In this document: positions 21,601-35,404 of the stretch, piece after piece
Layout of the letters: each line of letters starts with the position of its first letter
Position numbering within the stretch: the first letter of the stretch is position 1
NCBI GenBank assembly: GCA_022414725.1
Contig: CM039462.1
Location: 11,455,369-11,519,368, forward strand
Origin: Microglena sp. YARC
Taxonomy: Eukaryota; Chlorophyta; Chlorophyceae; Chlamydomonadales; Chlamydomonadaceae
Direction of reading: 5' to 3'
DNA length: 64,000 nucleotides
Made by a program: the position numbers and the translations under genes
The notes under the pieces: model-generated
Seen by the model: the letters and a program-made list of their open reading frames with translations, nothing else
Databases searched by the model: none
What the model was told of the DNA's origin: nothing

Positions 21601-24600
21601 ACCTGCATGGCTTATCAACACGGTCACCACTCCGCACGAATGGTCGCGCTCATGCATGGTCACCACCTGCAATTGAGGGCATCAGCTGTCACCACTGCAC
21701 TATGGGGCTCTAAACATTCGGGGCTGCACCACCGCCATGGGCTCAGCATGAGTCAAACAACCTGCGATGGTGTGAGTAAGAAGGCTCTCTATCCAGTCAC
21801 CCACTTGCATGGCTTAATGCCATGGATCACCACCTGCATGAAGGTGCTCACGCATTGGTCACCACGCTGCATGGGGCTTATCTGTCATCGATACCACTGG
21901 CTCGGGATCGTGCTCAACATGGCGTCACCACACCCGCATGGGCTCACATGGGTCACCACTTCGTCATACTTGGCTCATTGCATGGCTCCCAACCAACCTG
22001 CATGGGACTCAGGCATGAGCTCACACCACAACGGCTAGCTCAACCCAACTGTGATTCACCACCTGCATGGGGCTCAGGCATGCGGTCACCACCTACAGGG
22101 CTTCAGCATGGCGTCACCACCTGCCACGCGGGCTCAGACATGCACACCACCTGCATGGGGCTCAACATGTAGCTCACCAACCTGCATTGTGGGGCGTCAG
22201 CCGCTATGGTCACCACCTGCATGGGCGTGCAGTACATGGTCACCACCTGGGCATGGAGGCACTCAGCAATGTTTTCACCCCTCAGGCACTGGGCCTCGTT
22301 GCATCCGGTCACCACACCTGCATGACGGCTCATGCATGGTCATATACCTATGGGCTCACAGTGGCGTCACCACATACATGGTGCCCAGTCAGTGGTCACC
22401 AACCTGCATGGGCTCAGACATGGACACCACCTGCATGGGCGGTTCATCGCATAGTCACCAACCTGCAACTGGACTGATTTCATTGTGTGTCACCACCGCG
22501 ATGATGGGCTCCCTTAGCACGTCAACCACCCGCAGGGTCTCACATGCAGGGTCCCACCTTATTGGGCTCATCAGGGCTCACCACCTGCCATGGGTGCTGT
22601 CATGAATCACCACCTGTATGGCAGGACTCAGCATGTCCACCACCTGGCATGAGCTGTGCATCGTCACCACCGCATTGAGGCTCATGCAATGAGGTCACCA
22701 CCTCAATGGACTCATCTACTCTATCCACCTGTTGTGTCGTATGTGTTCTCTTCGATCAATCACCACCTGCATGAGCTCATGCCAATGATCACCACCTCAT
22801 GCGGGCTCAACACATGGGACACCACCTGCAAATTGTCTCATGCATGAGTCACCACCGCCCATGAGGCTCAGTCAAGTGTCCTCAACCACCTGCCCATTGG
22901 CCTCTGGGCACTGACGTCAACCACCTCGCATGGCGCAGCTCAGCATGGGCGTGCACCACACTCATGGCTCAGACAAGGTTCACCACCTGCCAATAGCGGG
23001 CTTATGCATGTACACAATCTCTCATGGCCTCGCTGCATTGCTGTCACCAACCTGCATGGGTGCTATGCACTGGGTTCACACCTGCAGCGGCTGCACGCGG
23101 ACTCGTCACCACCCGCATGGGCTTATGCAATCGCACCACCCGCATGGCCTCAGGCCATGGCGTCACCACGCTACGGGGAAGCTCAATGCCATGGGTCACC
23201 ACCTGCCTATCGGCTCACACTGAGAATCCACACCGCATGGATCAATCATGATCACCACTGGATGGCGGCATCAAAATGGGACTACCACCTACATGGGGCT
23301 GCCCACATTATCACCACCTGCAGAGCGTCAGTCATTGCTCACCACCGTGCAAGCGGCTGCAGCGCATCCGTCACACATCTAGTGGGGCTCAAGCATCAGT
23401 CACCACCGCATGGGGCCTGGCTGGTCACCCACCCTACATGGTGCTCAGCATATTTCCGTAATGGTGCCGTCACCACCGCATGGACGGCTCAAGCTATGGT
23501 CAACTTATCTGCATTGTGGCTTATGCATTGGGTCACCGACCTGCAATGGGGCTCATCATGGGTCACCACCCCCATGGGCTACATTGCTACGTCACCACCT
23601 GCATGAGGCTCAGCATGATCTACCACCTCATGGGGCTCAGTGAATGGTTCAACAAACCTGCATGTCTCTATCTATGTGAGCTCTAGCCTATCTCTCTCAT
23701 GGGTGCTCAAAGCATACGTCACCAGCTACCGACATGCAGCTCCAAACATGGGTCACCATCCTGCAAAGTGTGGCTCAGACACTGGTGACCACCAAGCAGC
23801 CATGAAGGCACAAGTGCATGTGGCACCACCTGCATGGGGTCTCAGCTAGGTCACACTCCACGTGCATCGGGTCAGGCATGGGTCACCACCCTGCATAGGG
23901 ACTTAGTGCAATTCATTCACCACTCGCTGCAATGGCTTCAAGGCCTGTAGTCACCAGCTAGTGGCTCATGCAGGGTCACCACCTGCAATTGGGAGTTCTT
24001 GTATGTGATGGTTCAAACCACCTGCATGGGGCTATGCATGGGTCCACCACCTGAATGGTCTCCAGGCATGTCACCACCTGCTAATAGCCGGCTCGCCTGA
24101 CATCGGTCACCACCCTTGCCATGCCGTCAGGATGAGTCACCACCTTCTATGCGGCTCAGGCATGGTCACCCCTCTGCATTGGCCATCGTTGCATCGGTCA
24201 CACTTGCATGGTGGCTTTATGCAGGGAGTCACCACCTTACCAAGGGCTCAAGCGAATGTTGTCTTCACCACCTGCATGTGGCCTCAAAGATACATGGACA
24301 CCACCTGCGAATGGGGCTCAGCATAAGTCACCACCTGCAGTGTCGGTATTCAACCGCTATGAGTCACCACCTGCACTGGTGGGCTTATCATGCTGGTCAC
24401 CACCGCTGTCAATTTCGGCTATCATGCAATGAGCTCCACCACCCCATGCGAGGCTTAGCAGACACGGCAACATCGCAATGGGCTCATGCAATGGGGTCAC
24501 CACACGTGCATGCGCTGCTCATGCGATGAATCGTCACCCTAACTCGAATGGGCTCAGACATTGGGCCACCATCGCTGAGATCCATGGAGTTGGTACTCCT

Positions 24601-26381
24601 AGCTATGATCACCACTCTAGTCCATAGGCGTCCCTTGCATCATCAACCACTGGAGTGACAAATGGTCGGCGCGTCTTTTTCTTAATGCCAGCTGTCTCGC
24701 GCGCAGGGATCACACACCTGCACTAACGTGCGACACGCATTGGTCACCACCGCGATGGGCTTATGCATCGGTTAACCACTCGCAATGGGTCAGACAGGAG
24801 TCAACCACCCGCGATGTGCTCGAGCATTTGTCACCACTCACGTGGGTTCCTCTATTCAAGGTCAACACCTACATGGGGCTCAGCAGGTCACCACACTCCT
24901 ACTGGTGGCTGCCATCCTAAGCATGGGTATCAGCACCTGCATGCGTGCATGGCTATGCGGCACCCCATACATGTGCCAGCATGGTTCACCCACACGTGCA
25001 TGTGAGCCGGCTCACACATGCAACACCCACCCTGCATGTGGGCTCACATCGCGATCTACACCTGCCATGGGCTCAGCGCGCAATGCTCTGTCAACCCACT
25101 CTGCCATGGGCTCATGCAAATTGTGCGTACGTCTCAGCGCTACCTGCTAATAGGGTTCAGCATGAGTCATCCCCCTGCATTGCCTCGTCTAGCGGTCCCC
25201 ATACCAACTGCACCTTCACGTAAGCCGACGAATGCATGGTAAACTGGGCTAATGCCATGGTCATTACCTGCAGGGGCTCAGCATGGCACACATACATGGG
25301 TCTCTATCCTAGTGCTAGATCACTCTCTATGGCGGCTCAACATGACCACACCTGCCATGGGGTCACTGCACTGAGCTAGTCACCACCCGCAATGGGGCTT
25401 ATCAGGTCACCAACCTTGGAGTATGGGCTTATTGCACCCGGGGTCAACGACCCGCATGGGCAGCTCATGCATGCTCACCCACCTAATGTGATGCGCTCAT
25501 TCATGCAATGGTCATCCAACGCGTCAGATGGGCGACTTGTGCATGGGTCACCAACCTGTATGGGCTTCAGCATGTCACACCTGCAGGGCTCTGCATCCAG
25601 TCACCAACCTGGCAATGACGGCTACATCATATGAGTCACCACCTGCATTAAACATTTGCAATCGCGCTCACCACCTGCATGGGCTTATGCATGAGTCACA
25701 CTACCTGCATGGGGCTCTCGTGCCATTGGTCACCGAGCGCTCAATGGGGCTTATGCATGGTGTCAACCACCTGCAGATGGGGCTCACGCTGATTGGTTCA
25801 CCACCCGCCATGGGCCTATGCATCCCGGTCACACCGCCAACCGTAGGGGCTCCAGGCTATTGCGTCCTACACCCTTACGTGGCTCATGCATGCGGTCACA
25901 CCTGCATGGGTCTCAGCATGGTCACCACCTGCATAGGCTCAAGCCATGATCACCACCTGCAAATGGGCTCAGGTAATCGGCGTCGTCCACCTGCAAGGCT
26001 GGCTCGTGCATCGTCACCAAACCTGCATTGGGCTCATGGCATGAGTTCACCACCTGCATGGAGGCTGAACATTGGACACCACCTACATGGGGCTCATTGC
26101 ATTAGTCACCACCTGCCAGGAGGGCCTCATCGATGAGTCACCACTCAATGCTCAGGGGCGTCTCAGGCAGTCCGGTCACAACATGCGATGGGCTCAGGCA
26201 TCAGTATCCACCTGCATGGGACTCTGGCATGGCCTCAACCCACCTACATGGGCTCAGGCATGTCACCCACCCTGCATGGGCTCAGGCATCGGCTCAATAA
26301 TACTCGCGGGAATTATGCATGCGGTCACCACCCTTCTATGGGGCTCAATTGCATGGGTCATCCCCAGCAGGGGGCTCAGCA
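12687..26381. repeat. 30-bp satellite array, >13.6 kb, running into a gap
   Basis: The unit core is GGTCACCACCTGCATGGGGG followed by CTCAGGCATG. Frequent unit variants carry CTTATGCAT, CTCACGCAT, CTCGTGCATT or CAGACATGGGACACC. Distinct variants recur in the same order, showing higher-order repeats: ATCAGTATCCACCTGC followed by CTCTGGCATGGG appears near 14697, 16456, 17902 and 26199. Because 30 is divisible by three, all plus frames and several minus frames stay open in clean stretches. Their products (GHHLHGGS-, HGSPPAWGL- and SPHAGGDP-type decamers) are satellite translations, not evidence of genes. Outside the core, units are riddled with single-base indels. Confidence 0.98.
14285..16180. 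repeat. Homogeneous core of the 30-bp satellite
   Basis: Here consecutive units keep an almost exact 30-bp spacing, in contrast to both flanks. A block of about 250 bp at 14659-14911 (marker CACGACATGCATGGGGG, then GTCACTATCTGCATGG) is repeated about 306 bp further on. This core is the only part where the array organisation can be read reliably. Confidence 0.9.
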
Positions 26382-27381
26382 NNNNNNNNNNNNNNNNNNN
26401 NNNNNNNNNNNNNNNNNNNNNNNNNNNNNNNNNNNNNNNNNNNNNNNNNNNNNNNNNNNNNNNNNNNNNNNNNNNNNNNNNNNNNNNNNNNNNNNNNNNN
26501 NNNNNNNNNNNNNNNNNNNNNNNNNNNNNNNNNNNNNNNNNNNNNNNNNNNNNNNNNNNNNNNNNNNNNNNNNNNNNNNNNNNNNNNNNNNNNNNNNNNN
26601 NNNNNNNNNNNNNNNNNNNNNNNNNNNNNNNNNNNNNNNNNNNNNNNNNNNNNNNNNNNNNNNNNNNNNNNNNNNNNNNNNNNNNNNNNNNNNNNNNNNN
26701 NNNNNNNNNNNNNNNNNNNNNNNNNNNNNNNNNNNNNNNNNNNNNNNNNNNNNNNNNNNNNNNNNNNNNNNNNNNNNNNNNNNNNNNNNNNNNNNNNNNN
26801 NNNNNNNNNNNNNNNNNNNNNNNNNNNNNNNNNNNNNNNNNNNNNNNNNNNNNNNNNNNNNNNNNNNNNNNNNNNNNNNNNNNNNNNNNNNNNNNNNNNN
26901 NNNNNNNNNNNNNNNNNNNNNNNNNNNNNNNNNNNNNNNNNNNNNNNNNNNNNNNNNNNNNNNNNNNNNNNNNNNNNNNNNNNNNNNNNNNNNNNNNNNN
27001 NNNNNNNNNNNNNNNNNNNNNNNNNNNNNNNNNNNNNNNNNNNNNNNNNNNNNNNNNNNNNNNNNNNNNNNNNNNNNNNNNNNNNNNNNNNNNNNNNNNN
27101 NNNNNNNNNNNNNNNNNNNNNNNNNNNNNNNNNNNNNNNNNNNNNNNNNNNNNNNNNNNNNNNNNNNNNNNNNNNNNNNNNNNNNNNNNNNNNNNNNNNN
27201 NNNNNNNNNNNNNNNNNNNNNNNNNNNNNNNNNNNNNNNNNNNNNNNNNNNNNNNNNNNNNNNNNNNNNNNNNNNNNNNNNNNNNNNNNNNNNNNNNNNN
27301 NNNNNNNNNNNNNNNNNNNNNNNNNNNNNNNNNNNNNNNNNNNNNNNNNNNNNNNNNNNNNNNNNNNNNNNNNNNNNNNNN
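26382..27381. other. Assembly gap of exactly 1,000 N
   Basis: A round-number run of N usually marks a gap of unknown size. The satellite is still present at its left edge and the 2.5-kb array begins at once on its right, so the true junction of the two arrays is not seen. Open frames drawn across it are meaningless. Confidence 0.99.
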
Positions 27382-27839
27382 AGAGAGAGATTAGGAGGAT
27401 GAAGGTACTGTAAATGTACGCCTTTCCTTGGGCTTGGAAACGGGAGGCCTCGGCGTTGGGGCCATTTTACCTTGTAAACAGTAGCATTTCGTATATTCCT
27501 TACGTACCCTCTTCCCTGCTCGAATTCCAAGAGATTTTAACTAGGGAACAAACAGGCAGTTGATAGTTGATCTTCCGGCAGGGTTTTCTCTAATGCTGCC
27601 ATAGGCCGTCAGGTTTCTGTGTAATGTAGAGAGTTAGGAGACGGAAACCTGCCGAACAGCTGCAAGGATTGGAGAAAGTGGACCTCGGGGAAGCCTTCGG
27701 ACAAGTTCGCAGTTCCCTTCAAGCAGCCGTAGGAGAAGATCAAGAGGATGGCCAAGACTGATCTTCTTCAAGATCAAATAGCCCCACCCTCACCAAAGCA
27801 TGGGATCAGCATATTCACACTCTGTGTGTGGAATTCTCC

Positions 27840-28619
27840 ATGGAGGAGGAAGCCTCTTGACCTGGCTGAAGGTTGGCAATGAGAGGGAGCCTAGGTGGTG
27901 TCAACAAGAAAGCTAGAGTGGACTTCTGCCACAAGTGGAAAGACTCCAGGTCAATGCTTTTGATACTTGGGTTTCCTGGATGCAAAGGACTTTAATGCTA
28001 CAATCATTTGGGGATTCTTGATTATGCATGGCAAGATGTCTGCAAGAAGAAGGGCAGTGAGCACCCCCACACTTGGGTGCCAAACAGGGGACACCTTGGG
28101 TGTCTTAGGTTTCTATGGGCGCTGTGGGCCAAGGACTTTAAGTCTAAGCTCATCATTTTTGGCCTCGCCTCCCGCTGACTAAATACCAAACAGAAGAAGG
28201 CTGTGGAAACCTTCAGTCAGAGCAACTTCATTGAGATGATGAAAGAATCATACATGCAGGCAGATCAACTATACAGCTGGGAGAGGGGGGGTGGCTACAA
28301 GCTCATCATGGATCATGCCAAGCAACACTTCATCCACAGGACAGCAGGCCTGCTTGGATAAGTAGGGTGTGAAGGTGTAACGGATTCCCTAAGCACATCC
28401 TGGGACTTGAACATCATTGAGATATGGTATGGGGCATCTCCAAGGCAAGATCGTGTAGGAAGAATGGCTAAGATGGGCCTAACTGGAGGAACTGATAGAG
28501 GCTGGCGTGGGCCAGCATTTGAGCTCAAGTCTATCAATGCTCTTCATGGCGGATTCCAAAGAGAGGTTGAAATTGGTGGCACAGTGAGGATGGAAGTGGT
28601 GCTCCCACCACTAAGTTAA
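27840..28619 (+). pseudogene. Tc1/mariner-like transposase relic, unit 1
   Basis: Recognisable pieces, each in its own frame, follow the order of a DDE transposase C-terminal half. First is ARVDF..KW followed by TWVFLDAKDF (likely first catalytic Asp region). Next are a middle piece ending in FKSKLHFVPPSPDLK-like sequence, and YKLIMDHAKQHF (second Asp, near 28310). Last are WDLNIIE.VWGI (third acidic residue, near 28408) and ELKSINALH.G, ending with a stop at 28617-28619. About 35 residues separate the second Asp and the Glu, close to the Tc1/mariner DD34-35E spacing. The order and WDLNIIE (compare the family's SPDLNPIEN) support the call. Frameshifts make it non-functional as written, although some may be sequencing indels. 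Confidence 0.75.
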
Positions 28620-30334
28620 TGACTGCTTTCGATGTTGGGGTTCTTAGGTCTAGTGTGGCTCTAGTGTCAATAGAATACTGAGATGAATGGGCAATGCCAA
28701 TTGTGGCATGATGAGCAAGGAATGTTGTGTTTGGGAATGATATTAGTTACCTTGAGTCCCAACTGCCATGGCAATGCACAAACTTGTAAATAAATATAAA
28801 GATTGGGATTTTATGAGAATATTGATAACTATGTGTATACAAGACACTATCCATGTTCTTGATCTCCTTTGAAATTTGCCTCCCAATCTCCACCAATGAC
28901 CCATCAGGAGACTGCCATTCTGCAACAATTTCAAGTAATGTTTGGTATGTTCTTTGAAAGTGACAGCAAACAAGATTGACAAAGATTTGTGTAATACGAT
29001 ACATAATAACCATAGCCTTCAAGGGCATCGGGTTAGGTCATCTCTTAGGCTGGACCAGGATTGCCCGTAACTTCTATTTAATTGTGTATATCTATCGTGA
29101 AGAAGGATCATCCCATTGGATATGGTTTGCGTTTAGGCACCTTTTAACAAGTATTTAATGTCGTTGTTGCATGTCCATCCTTCTGTAAGCTGAGCCTTCT
29201 TTCCCATCCCCAAATGGAATGTAAATAGGCTATTGACTTTGCACACACGCCATAGACTATAGCTTTAAAATGAAAGTGAAACGGACGCAAGTTGCAAGCT
29301 TTGGTTTGGGTAGCCACATGGCATGTTTGGGGCAATGCATGGGTACCCATACATGATAAGGTGAGCTGCTAGATGTGTGCCCTGGGCACACACTTGCTAG
29401 TATGTGCCAGATTACCCTACCTAAGCAGCCCTATTTTGGGCATAACATGATTATAACACTCGCACATGGGTGTCCATGAGGCATATCCAGGACCTCCCCG
29501 CCCACATTTGTGTGGTATCAATGCACACCCAGTCCCACTCGCATCGCTCGCGCTACGCCAACCAACTTTCACTTGGTCCGATGACTTCACCATTTAAACG
29601 TCGCATCCCGGTTATGATACCAAGCGGGGCCGGCCCTAGTGCCGATCTCACCGACCACGTGCTGCGCTTAGACATGAAGAAAACTGAGAGGAAGAGGACA
29701 CGCTCACCTAGGTTTGCAGAAATGGTGGCGTATGGAAGATGCAATTCGCCAGAAACGTCGATGGGTTGGTTACAAGCGTAACCATACGGGGTAATCCCTG
29801 GTACGCCCTATGGCGCTCATATGGGTATCATATCCATAATTTGCGAAACGCGCGTTGTTCAAAGTGCTCTCATCGGTGGTACGGTAGGAGGATGAAGGTA
29901 CTGTAATGTAGCTTCTTGGGCTTGGAAACGGGAGGCTCGGCGTTGGAGCCATTTTATAACTCTTGTAACAGTAGCATTTGTAATATTCCTGACGTACCTC
30001 TTCCCATGCCTCGAATTCCAGAGATTATTAACTAGGGAATTCAATTCGGCAGTTGATTTAGTTGATCTGTCCCGGCAGGTTTCTCTAATGTGCATAGGCC
30101 GTCAGGTTCTGTGTAATCTAGAGACCGTTAGGAAGATGGAAACCTGCCGAACGCCTGCGCAAGAATTGGAGAAAGTGGACCTCGGGGAAAAGCCTCGACA
30201 AGTTTCCGCAGTTCCCTTTACCAACGCCGTGAGGACGAAGATCAAGAGGATGGCAGCTGGTCTCTCTTCAAGATCATAGCCCCAACCCTCACCCGAAAAA
30301 GCGATGGATAGCCATATCTCACCTCTGTGTGTTA

Positions 30335-31120
30335 AGATTCTCCATGGAAGGCAGGAAGCTCTGCCTGGCTGAAGGTTTGGCAATGAGAGGAGCCTGGTGG
30401 TGTCAACAGAAAGCTAGAGTGACTTTGCCACAAGTGGAAAGACTGCCCACGAGGTCGAATGCTTTTGATACTTGGATCTTTCTGGATGCAAAGGACTTTT
30501 AATGCTACAAATACGCAGTTTTGGGATTCTTGATTATGCATGGGCAAGATGTCTGCAAGAAAAAGGGCATGGAGGCACCCCCACACTTGGGTGCCAAACG
30601 GGGACACCTTTGGGTGTTTAGGTTCTATGGCTGTGGGCAAGGACTTTAAGTCTTAAGCTACATTTGTGCCTCCCTCCTCCTGCTAAAAACCTCAAACAGA
30701 AGAAGAGCTCTGAAACCTTCAAGTCGAGCACTTCTCATTGAGATGATGAAAATCTACATGAGGAGAATCAGACCTATACAGCTGGAGGGGGGGGTGGCTA
30801 CAGCTCATCATGGATCATGCCAAGCAACACTTCTCCAAGGACGCAGGCCTGCCTTGGATAAGATGGGTGTGAAGGTGTAAAGGATTACCTAGCACAATCC
30901 TGGGACTTGAACATCATTGAGAAATGTATGGGGCATCCTCCAAGGCAAGAATGTGTAGCGAAGAATGCTAAGAGTGGCCTAACTGAGGAAACGATAGAGG
31001 ATGCGTGGCCAGCAATTGAGCTCAAGTTATCCAATGCTCTTTCATGCTGGATTCCAATGAGAGGTTGAAATTGGTGCAACAGTGAGGATGGAAAGTGGTG
31101 TGCCCACCACTAGTATGACT
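30335..31120 (+). pseudogene. Tc1/mariner-like transposase relic, unit 2
   Basis: Same gene fragment as in unit 1, about 2,495 bp downstream. ATCATGGATCATGCCAAGC (second Asp region) lies near 30807 and GGGACTTGAACATCATTGAG (third acidic residue) near 30902. Its indels differ in position from unit 1, so the frame is broken differently. No intact open frame longer than about 100 codons covers it. Confidence 0.7.
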
Positions 31121-32864
31121 TGCTTTCAGATGTTGGGGTCCGGTCTAGTGTGGTCTAGTTGTCACATAGAATACTGAGATGAATGGGCATGCATATGTTG
31201 GCATGGATGAGCAAGACTTGCTGTTGTTGGGATGATAATAGTTACCCTTGAGTCCAACTGCATGGCATGCCACAACTTTGTAAATAATACAAGAGTTGGG
31301 ATTTTATGAGAACTATTGATAACTATGTGTTACAAGACATATCATGTTCATCGATCCTCCTTTGAAATTGCCTCCATCTCCACCAATGACCCAATTAAGG
31401 AAGACTGCCCATTCCTGCACACTTTCCAAGTACATGTTGGTATGTTCTTTGAATAGTGACCATGCAAAGAAATTGACAAGATTTTGTGTAATACAATACA
31501 CTAATACCATAAAACTTCAAGGGCATGGGTTAGGTCCATCTCTTAGGCTGGACACAGGATTGGCCGACTTCTATTTAATTGTGTATATCCTAATGTGAGA
31601 AGGATACATCCCATTGGATATGGTTGCAGTTAGGACCTTTTACAAGTAATTTTAATGTCGTGTGCATGTCCATCCTTCTGTAATGCTGAGCGCCTATCTA
31701 TCTCCCATGCCCAAATGAATGTAAATAGGCTAATTGACATTGCACACAGCCACTAGAACTATAGCTTATAAAAAATGAAAGTGAACGGACAAGTTGCTAA
31801 AGCTTTGTTTGGGTAGCCAATGGCTGTTTGGGGCATGCATGGAGTACACATACAATGATAGGTAGAGCTCTAGATGTGTTTTTGCCCCTGGCCACACACT
31901 TGCTAAGTATGTGCCAGACTTACCCCTACCTTAAGCAGCCTATTCTGGCATACCAAGATTATACATCACACATGGTGTCCATGAGGCATATCCAGCTCCG
32001 CCCACATCTTGTGTGTAGATCCATGCACCCCCCAAGTTATGCATGTGGCTACCCCCAACAACCTTTCAACTTGGTCCGATGACTTCACCATTTAAACGTC
32101 GCACCGGGTATAGATCACCAAGGGGGCCGGCCCTAGTGCCGATCTCACGCGACCACCAGTGCTGGCCTTCAGACATGAAGAAAACTGAGAGGATAGAGGA
32201 CACGCTTCGCCTAGGTTTGTGCAGAAATGGTGCGGTATGGAAGATAAATTCGCCAGAAACGTCGATGGGGTTGGTTACAAGCGTAACATACGGGTAATCT
32301 GGACGCCTATGCGCTCATTTGGGTATAATATCCATATTTGCGAAAGCGCGTTGTTTCAACAGTGCTCTCATGTGGTACGTTTAGGAGGATGAAGGTACTG
32401 TAAATGTACCGCCTTCCTTGCTTGAAAGGGAGGCCCTCGGCGTTGGAGCATTTAAATAACCTTGTAAACAGTAGCATTTCGTATATTCCTCGTACCCTCT
32501 TCCTTCCTTCCTCCCGGGAAAATTCCAAGAGATTATTATAGGGAATCAACGGCAGTTGATAGTTGATCTGTCCTCGGAGGGTTTTCTCTATATGCTGCAT
32601 AGGCCGTCAGTTTTTGTGTATCTAGAGACTGTTAGGTTAATGGACTATAACCTGCCGAACAGTCTGCAAGGTATTGGAGAAGTGGACCTCGGGGAATTAA
32701 GCCTCGACAAGTCCGCAGTTCCTTGCCAGCAGTGCCCGTTGAGGATCGAAGATCAAGAGGAGATGGCCATCGACTGGTCTCTCTTCAAGATCAAAGCCCC
32801 AACCCTTCACTTCCAAAGCATCGGAATCAGTCAATATTCACACCTCTGTGTGGGGATTCTCAGA

Positions 32865-33650
32865 TGGATGGCAGGAAGCCTCTTGACCTGGCTGAAGGTT
32901 GGCAATGAGAGGAGCCTATGGTGGTGTCAACAAGAAGCTAGAGTGGACTTCTGCACAAGTTGGAATTGACTCCAGGTCAATGCTTTTGATACTTGGGTCT
33001 TCCTGGATGCATAGGACCCTTTAATGCTACAAATACGAAGTTTGGGATTTTCGATTATGCATGGCAAGAGTCTGCAAGAGAAGGGAGTTGAGGCCAACAC
33101 AAACACTTCGCGGTGCAACCAGGAGACCTACTTGGGTGTTTAGGTTCTAATGGGCTGTGGGCAAGGCTTTAAGTCTCAAGCCTACATTTATGTGCCTCCC
33201 TCCCTGACCTAAAAAGCCTCAAACAAGAAGAGAGCTCTGAAACCTTCAAGTAGAGCCTTTTCATTGAGATGATGAAAATTCTACACTGAGGAATCCAGAC
33301 ATATACAGCTGGGAGGAGGGGGGGTGGGCTACAGCTTCATCAGATCTTGCCAAGCAACACCTTTCCAAGACGCAGCGCCTGCCTTGGAATAAGATGGGGT
33401 GTGAAGGTGGTAAAGGATTACCTAGCACAATCCTGGGACGAACATACATATGAGAATGTATGGAGGACATCTCCAAGGCAAGATGTGTAGGACGAATGCT
33501 AAGAGTGGACCTAACTGGAGGAAACTGATAGAAGGCTGCGTGGGCGCATTGAGCTCAAGTCTATCAATGCTCTTCATGCTGGAAATTCCAAGAGAGGTTG
33601 AAATTGGTGCACAGTGAGGATGGAAAGTGGTGCTCCCCCACTAGTATGAC
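32865..33650 (+). pseudogene. Tc1/mariner-like transposase relic, unit 3
   Basis: Homologous to units 1 and 2. The second Asp region is damaged (ATCAGATCTTGCCAAGC near 33340), as is the DLNIIE region (GGGACGAACATACATATGAG near 33435). Start and end are placed by alignment with unit 1. Confidence 0.65.
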
Positions 33651-35404
33651 TGCTTTCAGATGTTGGGGTTAGGTCTAGTGTGGCTCTAGTGTCACATAGA
33701 ATACTGAATGAAATGGGCATGCCCATACTGTGGCATGATGAGCATCAGGACTTGCCGTTCTTTGGGATGATAATAGTTGTACGCTCTTGAGTCCGCAACT
33801 GCATGGCATGCACAACCTTATAATACAATACAAGAGTTGGATTTTATGAGAATATTGATACTATGTGTTACAAGACCTATCATGTTCATATCCATTCCTT
33901 TGAAATTGCCTCCCATCTCCAGCCAATGGACGCCAATAAGGAAGACTGCCATTCTGCAACACTTGCAGTACATGTTGGTAATGTTCTTTGAAAGTGACAG
34001 CAAACAGGATTGACAAATTGTGTAATACATACAATAATACCAATACCTTCAGGATGGGTAGGGTCCATCTCATAAATAGGCTGGACCAGGATTAGCGCGT
34101 AACTTCTATTTTAATTGTGTATATCCTATGTGAAGAAGGATACATCCAATTGTGGTTTGCAGTTAGGACCTTTTAACAGTAATTTAATGTCGTGTTGCAT
34201 GTCCATGCCTTCTGTAAGCTGAGCCTTCTCTCCCCATGCCCACAATGGAATGTAAATAGGCTATTGACATTGCACACAGCCAGCTAGACTATAGCTTTAT
34301 AAAAATGAAAGTGAAGGACCAAGTTGCAGAGCTTTGTTTGGGGTAGCCACAATGGCATGTTTGGGGCATGCATGGAGTACACATACATGATAGGTAGAGC
34401 TGCTAGATGTGTGCCCTGGGCCGCCACAACTTGCTAGTATGTGCCAGATTACCCTACCTAAGCAGCCCTATTTTGGCATATCCAAGATTATAATCACACA
34501 TGGTGTCCCATGAGGCATATCCAGACCTCCCCGCCCACATTTGTGTGTACTCAATGCAACCCCTCAACGTATCGCCATTGGGGTACCTCAAACAACCTTT
34601 CACTTGGTCGATGCACTTCACCATTTAAACGTCGCGCATCCCGGGTAATAGATCACCAAGCGGGGCCGGAAACCTAAGTGCGATTCACGCGACCGACCGT
34701 GCCTGGCTTAGACATGAAGAAAACCTGGCAGGATTAGAGGACACGCTCAGCCTGGTTGTGCAGAAATGGTGCGGTATGGAAGATGCAAATTCCGCCAGAA
34801 ACTCGATGGGGTTGCGTTACAAGCGTACCATAACGGGTATACCTGGTAACGCCATGCGCCATTGGGTATAATATCCATAATTTGCGAAAGCGCGTTGTTC
34901 AAAAGTGTCATCATGTGGTACGCTTTAGGAGGATGAAGGTCTGTAATGTACCCCTTCTTTGGGCTTGGAACGGGAGACCTCGGGCGTTGGAGCCGCATTT
35001 ATAACCTTGTAACAGTAAGCATTTCGTATATTCTACGTAACCCTCTTCCCATCCTCGAATTCCAAGAGATAATTAACTAGGGAAACAAACGGCAGTTGAT
35101 CAGTTGATTCTGTCCGGCAGGGTTTCTCTATGCTGCCATAGGCCGTTTCAGTTTTGTGTAATCTAGAGACCGTTTAGGAGATGGAAACCTGCAGAACAGC
35201 TGCAAGGGATTGAGAAAGTTGGACCTCGGGGAAAAGCCTCGGACAAGTTTCCGCAGTCCCTTACAAGCAGCCCGTGAGGACGAAGATCAAGAGGATGGCC
35301 AAGACTGGGTCTCTCTTCAAGATCAATAAGCCCCAACCCTCACCCAAAGCATGGGATCAGCATATCTCACACCTCTTGTGTGTAGGATTCTCAATGGAGG
35401 CAGG

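Noticed and set aside
26188..27530. Long open frames across the gap
   Set aside because: They consist of N translated as unknown residues.
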